Assembly: GCA_947177175.1 (NCBI GenBank)
Contig: CAMWTK010000004.1
Location: forward strand, 1-64,000
Reading direction: 5' to 3'
Length of the DNA stretch: 64,000 bases
Origin: an uncultured Treponema sp.
GTDB lineage: Bacteria > Spirochaetota > Spirochaetia > Treponematales > Treponemataceae
The notes under the pieces were generated by a model. The model had not been told where the DNA came from, made no database searches, and saw nothing but the letters and a program-made list of their open reading frames with translations. The position numbers were made by a program, and so were the translations under genes. Below, one piece after another: positions 30,521-39,381 of this stretch; position 1 is the first letter of the stretch; every line of letters begins with the position of its first letter.

Positions 30521-31481
30521 TTCCGTCAGGAAGAACTGGCTTCCTATCGTCGTGTGCGTGGCGCTCGCGCTGCCGTTCTATATGTTTTACCTGTTCTCCA
30601 CGATGGACCGGAAGTCGTTTGTCGTGCCGCTGGCGATTGACGCGCAGAACGGCATGGTGGCGGCAAGCCCGTTCCCGCGTACCGTGCGCGTGATGGTGCG
30701 CGGCAAGCCGGAGAGCATCTCCACGCTGCATGAGAGCGATTTTTCCGCCTACCTCGACCTGAATTACGTCGCGCGGGAGGGTGAGTCCAGTTTTCCCGTG
30801 CTGATCGCGCTGAGCGAGAACGCGATGCTCATCGAGCCGATGGAAATCCGGGTCAGCCCCGAGGAAGTGCTGCTGACGGTGGAGGAGCAGATCAGCGCGT
30901 TCGTCCCGGTGAGCGCGCTCATTTCGGGCGAGCCGGCGCACGGTTATGAGAAAGGCGCGGTCACGCTGAGCCCAGACGAGGCGAAGGTGACCGGGCCGCG
31001 CTCGATGGTCGAGCATTGCACGCGCCTTCAGACGCGGCAGGTTTCCGTCGATGGCGCGCGGAGCGACGTGACGACGAAAGTGTCGCTCGACAATCCCGGC
31101 ATCTTCCTGAAAGTCGCGCAGGGCACGGTGGTTTCGGTGACGGTGAAAGTGGCGGAAGCCATGACGACCCGGACGTTCACGTCCGTTCCCGTCCAGTTCT
31201 CCGCGCTCAACGGCACGCTCGAGCCGGCGGGAAGCATCGCCCCTGTCACGCTGACCCTGCGCGGGCCGGTGCTCGTGTTGGAACAGTACCGCCCGGGCGT
31301 TTCCACGGTGCTCGCCGATTGCAGCGGCATTTCCGCGGCGGGAACGCATACGGTGCCGCTGCGGTTTTCCCTGCCCGCGGGCGTGACGGCAGAGGACGGC
31401 ACGCGGTCGGTTTCCGTCACGGTGACGGCGCGGTCGCTTGAGCCGGATGCCGGTGCGGCGCAGGACGGGGGCGGCGAATGA
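30498..31481 (+). CDS. cdaR: YbbR-domain protein, probable CdaA regulator
   Basis: The 327-residue protein has one N-terminal membrane helix (LPIVVCVALALPFYMFYLF, about 14-33) followed by extracytoplasmic YbbR-type beta repeats: recurring VxVxGPxxxL-like segments such as AKVTGPRSMVEHC and TLRGPVLVLEQY. YbbR/CdaR binds and modulates CdaA. ATG 30498 lies after GAGGATACCG and overlaps cdaA; the earlier TTG at 30483 is less likely. Its stop overlaps acpS by four bases. Confidence 0.82.
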   Translation: MKARRIVDSVRKNWLPIVVCVALALPFYMFYLFSTMDRKSFVVPLAIDAQNGMVAASPFPRTVRVMVRGKPESISTLHESDFSAYLDLNYVAREGESSFPVLIALSENAMLIEPMEIRVSPEEVLLTVEEQISAFVPVSALISGEPAHGYEKGAVTLSPDEAKVTGPRSMVEHCTRLQTRQVSVDGARSDVTTKVSLDNPGIFLKVAQGTVVSVTVKVAEAMTTRTFTSVPVQFSALNGTLEPAGSIAPVTLTLRGPVLVLEQYRPGVSTVLADCSGISAAGTHTVPLRFSLPAGVTAEDGTRSVSVTVTARSLEPDAGAAQDGGGE

Positions 31482-31885
31482 TCTACGGCATCGGCACGGA
31501 CATCGCGAAAGTGAGCCGCTTTGAAAAATGGGTGCGGGACGATGATTTGCTTTCCCGTTTCTTTGCGGATGCAGAACGCTGCGCGGCTTCGCCCCGGAAT
31601 ATCGCCTCGGCGAGCCAGCATTACGCGGTGCGCTTTGCGGCAAAAGAGGCGTTCGCCAAGGCACTGGGAACGGGGTTTGCCGGGCTGTCGCTCAAGGATA
31701 TGTGGGTCGTCAACGATGAGAGCGGCAACCCGTCGCTCGCGTTCGGGGAGGACACGCGGCGGATTCTTGCCGAGCGGGTCGGCCCGTGTGCCGTGCACCT
31801 TTCGTTGAGCCACGAAAAAGAATTTGCGACGGCGTTTGTCGTGATAGAAAAAGAGGGGGGCGGCGATGTACGCGAATGTCTCTAA
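31478..31885 (+). CDS. acpS: Holo-[acyl-carrier-protein] synthase
   Basis: The 135-residue enzyme transfers 4'-phosphopantetheine from CoA to acyl carrier protein. IYGIGTDIAKVSRF holds the magnesium-binding Asp and RFAAKEAFAKALGTGF the conserved Glu and Lys, followed by VHLSLSHEKEFATAFVV. Its ATG overlaps the ybbR stop and its own end overlaps the DUF2225 gene by 20 bp. Confidence 0.93.
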   Translation: MIYGIGTDIAKVSRFEKWVRDDDLLSRFFADAERCAASPRNIASASQHYAVRFAAKEAFAKALGTGFAGLSLKDMWVVNDESGNPSLAFGEDTRRILAERVGPCAVHLSLSHEKEFATAFVVIEKEGGGDVRECL

Positions 31886-32786
31886 GAAGCCGGCGGTGGA
31901 CGACGGCAAGAAAGCCAAGATTTCGTACTGGTCAAAGACGAAGGTGCGCTGTCCGTGCTGCCAGCGCGATTTTGCCCGCGAGGAGATGCTTTCGGGGAGC
32001 GGGCGCATGATTGCGGGCGAGCTGACCGACGAGCTGCACCGCCTGTACGAGCCGTCGGCAAAGTACGGCAAGGTTTATCCGCTCATCTATGCGGTCGGGG
32101 CATGCCCGCGCTGCCATATCGCGTTTTTCTGGAACGATTTCCCCGTGATAACGGACAAGGCTTCGATTGACGCGCTGCGCGCCGACGAGGAACAGCGCAT
32201 CAAGACGGTGAGCAATATCTTCCCGCATTATCAGCTGGACACGGAGCGCTCGCTGCTGGACGGCGCGGCGATGTATTTCCTTGCCCTGCTTTCCTACGGC
32301 AAGGTCGATCTGGGCTACGCGCCGACGGTCAAGCGCGCCGTGCTTTCGCTCCGCCTCGCCTGGCTGTGCAATCACCTGAACGAGGAAGTGCCGGGCCACA
32401 ATTATGACTGGGTTGCCAAGGCGTTTTACCGCAAGGCACTCTTTTTTTACGAGCAGACGCTGATAAACGAGATGGCGCGCACCGAATCGCTCGGCGTGAT
32501 GACCAACCTTGGGCCGGACACCGACAAGAACTACGGCTACGACGGGCTGATTTATGAGGTGGGGCTGCTGGAATTCAAGTACGGGCAGACCGACGACATG
32601 CAGCAGCGGCTCAAGAAACTGGACGAGTGCAAGCGTTCGATTGCGCGCGGCTTCGGGCTGGGGCGGTCGTCAAAGTCAAAGCCCGGTCCGCTCCTCGAGA
32701 AGTCGCGCGAGCTGTACGAGCAGATTACCAAGGTGCTCGCCGACGCGAACGGCCTTGATTTTGTGCCGTCGGACGACGATGCGTAA
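31866..32786 (+). CDS. DUF2225 family protein
   Basis: The 306-residue cytoplasmic protein begins with a probable zinc ribbon (KVRCPCCQRDF and GACPRCHIAFF, two CxxC pairs) and continues with TPR-like helical segments containing the family motif RLAWLCNHLNEE and YGQTDDMQQRLKKLDECKRSIARGFGLGRSS. This is the pattern of DUF2225, common in spirochetes and Firmicutes and of unknown function. It is translated in overlap with both acpS and truA. Confidence 0.8.
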   Translation: MYANVSKKPAVDDGKKAKISYWSKTKVRCPCCQRDFAREEMLSGSGRMIAGELTDELHRLYEPSAKYGKVYPLIYAVGACPRCHIAFFWNDFPVITDKASIDALRADEEQRIKTVSNIFPHYQLDTERSLLDGAAMYFLALLSYGKVDLGYAPTVKRAVLSLRLAWLCNHLNEEVPGHNYDWVAKAFYRKALFFYEQTLINEMARTESLGVMTNLGPDTDKNYGYDGLIYEVGLLEFKYGQTDDMQQRLKKLDECKRSIARGFGLGRSSKSKPGPLLEKSRELYEQITKVLADANGLDFVPSDDDA

Positions 32787-33555
32787 CATCCTGCTCACGC
32801 TGTCGTATGACGGCACCGATTTTTGCGGCTGGCAGCGGCAGGACCGGGCTGCGGGCGGCAAGGCAGTGCGTACCGTGCAGGCGGCGGTGGAGACCGCGCT
32901 CCAGAAAATCCACAAGCAGCCCACGCCGCTCTACGGCAGCGGACGGACTGACAGCGGCGTGCATGCGGCGGCGCAGGCGGCGAATTTTTTCAGCCCGGTC
33001 GATTCGATTCCGGCAGAGAACTACGTGCCGGCGCTCAACGCCTTTCTGCCGCATGACGTGCGCATCAATGCCGCGCGGTGCGTGGACGAGCATTTCAACG
33101 CGCGGTTCAGCGCGACAGCGCGCACCTACCGCTATGTCATCTACTGCGGAAAAAGCGCGCGCGCGACGGAAATGCGCTATGTGTGGCAGATTCATCATCA
33201 GCCGGATATTCGCGTGCTGAACGAGATGGCGGCGCACCTGCACGGCGAGATTGACTGCGCGACCTTTGCCGCCGCCGGGGACGCGAGCGCATCGACATTC
33301 CGCTTTATCGAGCAGGCCGTTTTTTGTCCCGACGGCGACAAGCTCGTCTTTGAGATCACCGCGAACGCATTTCTCTGGAAAATGGTGCGCAGCTTGACCG
33401 GGACGCTGATTCAGTTTGAGAGAGAAAAACGAAGCCCCGATTATTTCCGGCACGTGCTCGACAGCCGCGACCGCAGGAAAGCCGGCGCGACCGCCCCTGC
33501 GTCAGGGCTGTTCCTGTGGAACGTGCGCTTTGACGGCGTGCGCCGCCACGTCTAA
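32779..33555 (+). CDS. truA: tRNA pseudouridine38-40 synthase
   Basis: The 258-residue enzyme has the N-terminal LTLSYDGTDFCGWQRQ and the catalytic aspartate in YGSGRTDSGVHA, then NAFLPHDVRI, FSATARTYRYVIY and AFLWKMVRSLTGTLI. It modifies the anticodon arm of tRNAs. The start overlaps the DUF2225 stop by eight bases. It converges with priA, five bases apart, without a visible terminator. Confidence 0.93.
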   Translation: MRNILLTLSYDGTDFCGWQRQDRAAGGKAVRTVQAAVETALQKIHKQPTPLYGSGRTDSGVHAAAQAANFFSPVDSIPAENYVPALNAFLPHDVRINAARCVDEHFNARFSATARTYRYVIYCGKSARATEMRYVWQIHHQPDIRVLNEMAAHLHGEIDCATFAAAGDASASTFRFIEQAVFCPDGDKLVFEITANAFLWKMVRSLTGTLIQFEREKRSPDYFRHVLDSRDRRKAGATAPASGLFLWNVRFDGVRRHV

Positions 33556-33560
33556 TTCAT

Positions 33561-35564
33561 TCAGAGCAGGGCGACGGGATCCACGTCGCATTCAATGTGG
33601 ACGTCGCTGTCGTGCTTGTAGTTGTAGAGCAAATCGGCGGCGACGGTCTGCATGGTAGCGCGGCTGTTGCCGCGCAACAGGATTTGGTATCGCCAGTTTG
33701 CGGCGATTTTTGCGATCGGGCAGGCGGCTGGACCAAGGATTTCCGGCTCGTCGGCGCGCGCGTTCTTTCTGAGCGATTCGCGCAGGATTGCCGCCGCGCC
33801 CGCCGCCGCCTGTTCGGCCTGCGCTTCGGTGGGCGCGCGGAACACTAGCCGTACTAGGCGCGAGAACGGCGGAAAATCAAGCGCGGCGCGCTGCTTGAGC
33901 TCTTCGTCGTAAAACTGGGCGGTCGCGCCCTGGACGGCGCAGGCAATCGGCATACGGTCGGGGGCATAGGTCTGCACCAGCACGCGCCCGTCGGGAAAGA
34001 ACCTGCCCGCGCGCCCCGCCACCTGCGTGATGAGCGCGAACGTCCGCTCCTGCGCGCGGAAGTCGGGCAGGTGCAGCCCCGTGTCCGCAAGGATAACGCC
34101 GACCAGCTGGAGGCGGGGAAAATTCAGTCCCTTGGCGACCATCTGTGTGCCGAGCATGATGTCGTACTCGCCCCGGCGGAACGCATCCAGCTTTTCCTGC
34201 AATTCGCCCTTGTGAGTCACGTTGTCGGTATCGACGCGGGCGACGCGGGCGTGGGGGAATTTCGCGCGGACTTCCTGCTCGATGAATTCCGTGCCGAAGC
34301 CCGAATAGCCCACGTCGAGCGAGCCGCATTCGGGGCATTCCTGCGGGGGAACGGTCTGCCAGCCGCAGTAATGGCAGCGCAGCCGTTTTTCGTTTTTGTG
34401 GAACGTGAGCGCGACCGAGCAGTTCTTGCACTTCATCTCAAATCCGCACGAGTTGCAGCGGAAAAAATGCGTGAAGCCGCGCCGGTTCAGGAAGAGGATG
34501 ACCTGCCGTTCCTGCGCGAGCGTCTCCGTGATTGCCCCGGCGAGTTCGGGGGAGATACAGCCGTCCAGCGCGAGCGCGGAGAGGTCTATCGCCCTGACGA
34601 CCGGCTCCGCGCCGCCGGCGAGCCGCCTCGTGAGCGTGTGGCGTATGATCGTGCCGTTTGCCATGGCGTGCCATGCCTCCGCGCTCGGTGTCGCGCTGCC
34701 CATGACGAGCGGGATGCCGCGTTTTGCCGCGCGGTACATTGCCACCTGCCGCGCGTGGTAGCGCGGGGTCGAGCCGCCTTTGTACGAGCCGTCGTGCTCT
34801 TCGTCGATGATGATCATGCCGAGGTCGGGAACGGGCGCGAACACCGCGCTCCGCGCACCGATGACCACGCGCGCCTCGCGGCGCAGGATGCGCTTCCATT
34901 CGCCGAGCCGTTGGCTGGGAGTCAGCCCCGAATGCAGCACCGCCGCCGTCTGCCCGAAGCGCGCGACCACGGCTTCGATGACCTGATTGGTCAGCCCGAT
35001 TTCGGGCACGAGGTAGATGACCCCCTTGCCCTGCGCGAGCAGGGCTTCCGCCGCCTGCAAGAAGACTTCGGTCTTTCCCGTGCCGGTCGGACCGTACAGG
35101 TAGTGCAGGTGCGTTGTTGTCCGCGCGTCAAGGATGCCTTGCACGGCGGCCGTCTGCTCGTCGCTCAGGGTGCGGGCGGTGGTGTCGGGGGCTTCTTCGG
35201 CGAACGAGAAGCTGCCAGCGTCGGTTTCGCGCTTTCCGCCGGGGAGCATGGCGGCGAGCGCCTCGCCCGTGGAGCAGAGGTAGAACCGCGCGACCCACCG
35301 GGCAAGGTCGATCAGCTCGCTCGTGAACAGCGGCTCGCGGTCGAGCAGGCGCAGGATAGGACGGATTTTCGCCTCGTCCACGCCGCAGTCCGCCGGGAGC
35401 GTGTCTGATTCCCCGATGATGAAGCCCGTGGTGCGCCGGTTGCCGAATTTGATGTCCGCACGGTAGCCGACGCGGCTTTCCGTCTCCGTGCCGTCCGCGC
35501 AGTCAAGGTACGTGAACGCCCGGTTGACCGGCACGTTCAGCACGATGTGCAGGTATCGTTTCAT
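33561..35564 (-). CDS. priA: Primosomal protein N' (replication restart helicase)
   Basis: The 667-residue superfamily 2 helicase has the N-terminal 3'BD domain (AFTYLDCADG), Walker A YGPTGTGKTEVF near residue 155, Walker B IIIDEEHDGSYK, and a zinc-binding stretch with eight cysteines (CNSCGFEMKCKNC and CHYCGWQTVPPQECPEC) around 370-420, then ILADTGLHLPDFRAQERTF and QVAGRAGR. PriA reloads the replisome at stalled forks. Its ATG overlaps the stop of the upstream glycosylase gene. Confidence 0.94.
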   Translation of the reverse strand: MKRYLHIVLNVPVNRAFTYLDCADGTETESRVGYRADIKFGNRRTTGFIIGESDTLPADCGVDEAKIRPILRLLDREPLFTSELIDLARWVARFYLCSTGEALAAMLPGGKRETDAGSFSFAEEAPDTTARTLSDEQTAAVQGILDARTTTHLHYLYGPTGTGKTEVFLQAAEALLAQGKGVIYLVPEIGLTNQVIEAVVARFGQTAAVLHSGLTPSQRLGEWKRILRREARVVIGARSAVFAPVPDLGMIIIDEEHDGSYKGGSTPRYHARQVAMYRAAKRGIPLVMGSATPSAEAWHAMANGTIIRHTLTRRLAGGAEPVVRAIDLSALALDGCISPELAGAITETLAQERQVILFLNRRGFTHFFRCNSCGFEMKCKNCSVALTFHKNEKRLRCHYCGWQTVPPQECPECGSLDVGYSGFGTEFIEQEVRAKFPHARVARVDTDNVTHKGELQEKLDAFRRGEYDIMLGTQMVAKGLNFPRLQLVGVILADTGLHLPDFRAQERTFALITQVAGRAGRFFPDGRVLVQTYAPDRMPIACAVQGATAQFYDEELKQRAALDFPPFSRLVRLVFRAPTEAQAEQAAAGAAAILRESLRKNARADEPEILGPAACPIAKIAANWRYQILLRGNSRATMQTVAADLLYNYKHDSDVHIECDVDPVALL

Positions 35565-36337
35565 GGGCGGTATTCGGGGGCGATTTCTTGCAGGCGCGCG
35601 CGCATCATCTTCAGGTCCTCCCAGGCGAACCGTTTCTGGCTCGCGTCGCGCAGCAGCGCGCTCGGGTGGAACGTGACCGCCACGGGAATGCCGTTCCAGT
35701 CATAGAACTGTCCGCGCAGCCGCGTCACGCCGTTCTTGGTTTTGAGCAGGTTTTTTGCCGCCGTGCTGCCCGCGCACAGGATCATCTTCGGCCTGAGCGC
35801 GAACAGCTGCGCGTGCAGGAACGATTCGCAGGCGGCGGCCTCTTCGGGCAGGGGAACGCGGTTGTTCGGCGGGCGGCACTTGACGATGTTGGCGATGAAG
35901 CAGTTTTCCGTGCGCGAAAGCCCGATTGACGCAAGCATTTTGTCGAGCAGCTGCCCCGCCGGCCCGACGAACGGCTCGCCGCGCTTGTCCTCCTCGTAGC
36001 CCGGTCCTTCGCCGATGACGGCGACGAGCGGGCTGGTCACGCCGGTGCCGGGCACGACGTTCGTCCGCGTCCGTGCGAGCACGCAGCGGTCGCAGACGGC
36101 AATTTTCTGCGCGATGGCAGCGATCTGGCTTCCCGCGGACGGCACGGCGTTTTCCGTCTGCGCGGGGATTTCCGTCCGTGCCGGGGGATTCCGCGTTTCG
36201 TCTGCGCTCTGCGCGGCGGCTTCGTCGTCCGCAAAGGGCGGCATGTCGCCGGAGAATGCGGGCGGTACGTAGCCGTATGCGTTTGTCGCCGCCGTCTTGA
36301 GGAGCGTGTAGAGAGTCGTTTTTTCTTCCGCCGTCAT
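35561..36337 (-). CDS. Uracil-DNA glycosylase, type 4/5-like iron-sulfur enzyme
   Basis: The 258-residue protein has an approximately 75-residue low-complexity N-terminus and then a family 4 UDG domain: CDRCVLARTRTNVVPGTG, the active-site GEGPGYEEDKRGEPFVGPAGQLLD, NCFIANIVKCRPPNNR with another cluster cysteine, ILCAGSTAAKNLL and TFHPSALLRD. Four cysteines would bind a [4Fe-4S] cluster. It removes uracil from DNA. The start is 7 nt after a TACAAT on the leftward strand, so it is predicted leaderless. priA follows with a four-base overlap. Confidence 0.9.
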   Translation of the reverse strand: MTAEEKTTLYTLLKTAATNAYGYVPPAFSGDMPPFADDEAAAQSADETRNPPARTEIPAQTENAVPSAGSQIAAIAQKIAVCDRCVLARTRTNVVPGTGVTSPLVAVIGEGPGYEEDKRGEPFVGPAGQLLDKMLASIGLSRTENCFIANIVKCRPPNNRVPLPEEAAACESFLHAQLFALRPKMILCAGSTAAKNLLKTKNGVTRLRGQFYDWNGIPVAVTFHPSALLRDASQKRFAWEDLKMMRARLQEIAPEYRP

Positions 36338-36344
36338 GGGGTCG

Positions 36345-36387
36345 ATTGTACCAAATCCTTGAAATTCGTGCAACAATTTGGTAGGAT
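36345..36387. promoter_or_regulatory. Overlapping divergent promoters, udg and glycosyltransferase
   Basis: Leftward: TTGCAC (36368-36373), 17-bp spacer, TACAAT (36345-36350, extended by TGG), 7 nt to the udg start. Rightward: TTGAAA (36359-36364), 17-bp spacer, TAGGAT (36382-36387, extended by TGG), 10 nt to the glycosyltransferase start. The two promoters interleave in 43 bp, so only one polymerase can bind at a time. Confidence 0.75.
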
Positions 36388-36397
36388 AGCAGACGCT

Positions 36398-37630
36398 ATG
36401 AACATCGCGTTGTTTTCTGATTCCTATCTGCCGACGAAAAGCGGGGTCGTGACGGTGGTGGTGCAATTGCGGAAAATCCTGACCGAGCTGGGGCATCATG
36501 TCGTCATCGTGACGGTCTCTTCGCATGAATCCGGGGGCGGTGAGGCTGACCCCGACGTGCTGCGCGTGCATTCCATTCCCTCGCCGTTCGGCGACAATCA
36601 GTACATCGGATTCCCGCACAAGCGCGCGGTGGTCGCATTCCTGAAAGCGCATGGCGTACAGATTATTCATTCGCACACGGAATTTTTTATCGCCCACGTG
36701 GCAAAGCAGGCGGGAAAGGCGCTGCGCATTCCGGTCGTCGCGACGACGCACACGATGTGGGAGGATTTCTACCGGTATTATCTCATGGGCGGGCGGCTGA
36801 TCCCGGTAAAGGTCATCAGGAAACTGGTGCAGCGGCTGTACAAGAAATTCTACGCGCTCATCAACGTGTCGGAGAAGGCGCACGATTATTTCAAGTCGCC
36901 CGCGATGCTGCCGCGCACGCCTTCGGCAGTCATTCCGAACGCAATCGACACGAAATCGTTCCTCGCGAAGAAGCCCACGGACGAAGCACTGCTCAGCCTG
37001 CGCAGGAGCCTTGCGATTGGCGATGACGACGTGACGCTCGTGTTCATCGGGCGCGTGGTGGAGGAGAAGCGCGTCGAGGAGCTGTTCTCGGTCATCGTGC
37101 AGGTGCTCGATCAGCGTCCGCAGGTGAAGATGCTGTTCGTCGGTTCGGGCGGCGCGATTTATGACCTGGAACAGGCGACGCACCATCGGCATCTGGAGCA
37201 GCGCATCATCTTCACGGGATTCATCAACTGGGACGCGCTTTCGCTGTATTATCGGCTGGGCGATATTTTCGTGACGGCCTCGCTTTCCGAAATGCATTCG
37301 ATGACCGTGCTTGAGGCGCTGGTCTCGCGGCTGCCCGTCGTGTGCCGCCGGGATGAGAGTTTTTTCGACACCGTGTTCCACGGGGAGAACGGCTATCTTG
37401 CGGACAGCGACGAGGCGATGGTCTCCCACATCATCGATTTGGTTGACCATCCCGAACGGCGCGCGGCATTCGCGGCGCGCAGCCATGAGATTGCCAAGCA
37501 TTTTTCGCTCAGGACGCACGGACTCCGCACGGTCGCGTTCTACGAGGCGGCGCTCGCGCGGTATCCGCAGGCGGTTTCTGACGCGGAGCTTCGTGCGGCG
37601 GTTGCTGCCGTGCAGCAGGAAGAGGACTAG
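36398..37630 (+). CDS. Family 4 glycosyltransferase
   Basis: The 410-residue GT-B enzyme has the N-terminal NIALFSDSYLPTKSGVVTVV, IIHSHTEFF and TTHTMWEDFYRYY of the diacylglycerol/phosphatidylinositol glycosyltransferase branch of GT4, FIGRVVEEKRVEEL, and the EX7E-type nucleotide-sugar motif EMHSMTVLEALVSRLPVV. Such enzymes often make membrane glycolipids. A SD-less start within 10 nt of the -10 element indicates a very short leader. Two outer-membrane protein genes follow in the same direction. Confidence 0.85.
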   Translation: MNIALFSDSYLPTKSGVVTVVVQLRKILTELGHHVVIVTVSSHESGGGEADPDVLRVHSIPSPFGDNQYIGFPHKRAVVAFLKAHGVQIIHSHTEFFIAHVAKQAGKALRIPVVATTHTMWEDFYRYYLMGGRLIPVKVIRKLVQRLYKKFYALINVSEKAHDYFKSPAMLPRTPSAVIPNAIDTKSFLAKKPTDEALLSLRRSLAIGDDDVTLVFIGRVVEEKRVEELFSVIVQVLDQRPQVKMLFVGSGGAIYDLEQATHHRHLEQRIIFTGFINWDALSLYYRLGDIFVTASLSEMHSMTVLEALVSRLPVVCRRDESFFDTVFHGENGYLADSDEAMVSHIIDLVDHPERRAAFAARSHEIAKHFSLRTHGLRTVAFYEAALARYPQAVSDAELRAAVAAVQQEED

Positions 37631-37642
37631 TAAGGAGCAATC

Positions 37643-39364
37643 ATGCGGAAAACTTTGCTTGCCGTGCTGTGGCTCGGCTTTTTTGCCGTGCTTTCGATTG
37701 GCGCGGTGCCGCGCGGCCGCCGCCGGGGCGGGCAGGAGCTGATTCCGAGCGGGCACTGGATTTATGACGCGCTCATGGCGGTTTCGCTGGAAAGCCGCAC
37801 CGTCAATTTTGCCGACAGCGCGCCGCTGACCGTGCAGGAACTCACCTTGTATTTGGACGAAATCGACTACGACGCGCTGAGCGAGGGCGGCCGGGCGCAG
37901 TATGACCGCATCCGCGCGTATTTTGCCGAGCCGGTGTTCTCGTTCGGGTCGGATTTGATTTCCGCGGGGGTCGAGCCATCGGTCAATCCCGAGGCGTTCT
38001 TCAAGACGAACAAGGGCATCGACTGGACGTTCGACCGCTACCAGCGGCTGCCGCTCGTCTCCGTGCCGGTCAGCATAACGGTCGGCGACTGGGTGTCGAT
38101 GAAAGTGGACGTGTCGCTCGGTGAGAACAAGGGCGCGATGCTGCACCACGACAACTACACGAACATTCCGTCCGTGCCGAGCGAGGTGGACGTCAATTTC
38201 CCGTCCTACGGCTACCTGAGCGCGGGCACGAAGATTTCGGAGAAGACGGGCGTCGGCTTTCAGATTGCGCTCGGTCCGCAGTCAATCGGGCGGTCGCTCA
38301 ACGGCTCGGTCATCATGTCGGACTACCTGACGGGGACGACCGCCGCAAAACTGCTGTTCTATTCGCCGAACATCAAGTACACGGGATCGGTCACCGAATT
38401 CAACGTGGACAAGTACCTGTATATGCACCAGTTCGACGTGCGGCTGTTCAGGCGCGTCACGTTCACGGTGCTGGAGGGCGTATTGGTCTACGCGCCGCTT
38501 GAGCTGCGCTTTCTGAACCCGCTGACGATTTTCCACGGCTATTCCCCGTGGCGCGACTACGGCGACGACGAGGGCAACAAGGACGTGGACGACGTGGAGT
38601 CGCACGTCTGCGCGTACCTGGGGCTGAAGTCGGAATTCGTGCCGTTCGACGGGCTGCGTTTTTACGGCATGTTCGCGATGACGCAGTTCCAGACTCCCTA
38701 CGAGCGCAGCAACTGGCCGGACGACAAGACGCCGAACGGCATGGGCGGGCAGCTCGGCTCGGAGGCTTTTGTCCCGTTCCGCGGCGGCTACCTGCACTTC
38801 GCGCTGGAAGGCTACTACGCGCAGCCGTTTTTGTACATCAAGGAAGGACCGAACTGGACGCTCGTGCGCACGTACAGCGAGAACATCGGCGACCACGCGC
38901 TCTTCTATGAGTGGGTCGGCTCGCCGTTCGGGCCGGACACCGTGTCCTGCGAGTTGACGGCGGGCTACGAGAAGCCGGGCGTGTTTTCCGTGGACGGTAT
39001 GTACCTGTTCATGGCGCGCGGCGAGTACTGCTCGGGCAGCCGCGCGTTCACCAAGGAGCTTGACTGGGGCGGCACGGATTCCGTGGTCGGCTCGGGCAAT
39101 ACGGATGAGGACTTCAAGAACTGGATTTATCCGCGCAAGAACCAGGACGACTGGCGCGAGCGGCGCGACTGGATAACGCCGACGGGAACGCCCGAATTCG
39201 TCAACCGGATTGCGGTGCGCGGCAGCTGGTACGCGAAGCCCTGGCTCAAGCTTTCCGCGCAGCCGGCGTATGTGTTCGTGTTCAACCATAACCATGAGCG
39301 CGGTGCGTTCGCGCACGGGTTTGAGATGTCGCTCGGCGTGGAATGTTCGTTCTTCCGCCTTTAA
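37643..39364 (+). CDS. Putative outer-membrane beta-barrel protein, Wzi-like, first of a pair
   Basis: The 573-residue protein has a signal sequence (RKTLLAVLWLGFFAVLSIGA), a helical N-terminal segment (HWIYDALMAVSLESRT, LTVQELTLYLDEID) reminiscent of capsule-assembly Wzi proteins, and many alternating aromatic/glycine strands ending in SFFRL, as expected of a beta-barrel with a C-terminal aromatic. AAGGAG precedes ATG 37643. It is 12 bp after the glycosyltransferase and 17 bp before a related gene. Exact function is unknown. Confidence 0.65.
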   Translation: MRKTLLAVLWLGFFAVLSIGAVPRGRRRGGQELIPSGHWIYDALMAVSLESRTVNFADSAPLTVQELTLYLDEIDYDALSEGGRAQYDRIRAYFAEPVFSFGSDLISAGVEPSVNPEAFFKTNKGIDWTFDRYQRLPLVSVPVSITVGDWVSMKVDVSLGENKGAMLHHDNYTNIPSVPSEVDVNFPSYGYLSAGTKISEKTGVGFQIALGPQSIGRSLNGSVIMSDYLTGTTAAKLLFYSPNIKYTGSVTEFNVDKYLYMHQFDVRLFRRVTFTVLEGVLVYAPLELRFLNPLTIFHGYSPWRDYGDDEGNKDVDDVESHVCAYLGLKSEFVPFDGLRFYGMFAMTQFQTPYERSNWPDDKTPNGMGGQLGSEAFVPFRGGYLHFALEGYYAQPFLYIKEGPNWTLVRTYSENIGDHALFYEWVGSPFGPDTVSCELTAGYEKPGVFSVDGMYLFMARGEYCSGSRAFTKELDWGGTDSVVGSGNTDEDFKNWIYPRKNQDDWRERRDWITPTGTPEFVNRIAVRGSWYAKPWLKLSAQPAYVFVFNHNHERGAFAHGFEMSLGVECSFFRL

Positions 39365-39381
39365 AATCTGACGAGGTGTCT

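Noticed and set aside
35561-38149. 862-residue version of the uracil-DNA glycosylase
   Set aside because: The extra N-terminus is antisense to the glycosyltransferase and spans a promoter pair; the family protein starts at 36337.
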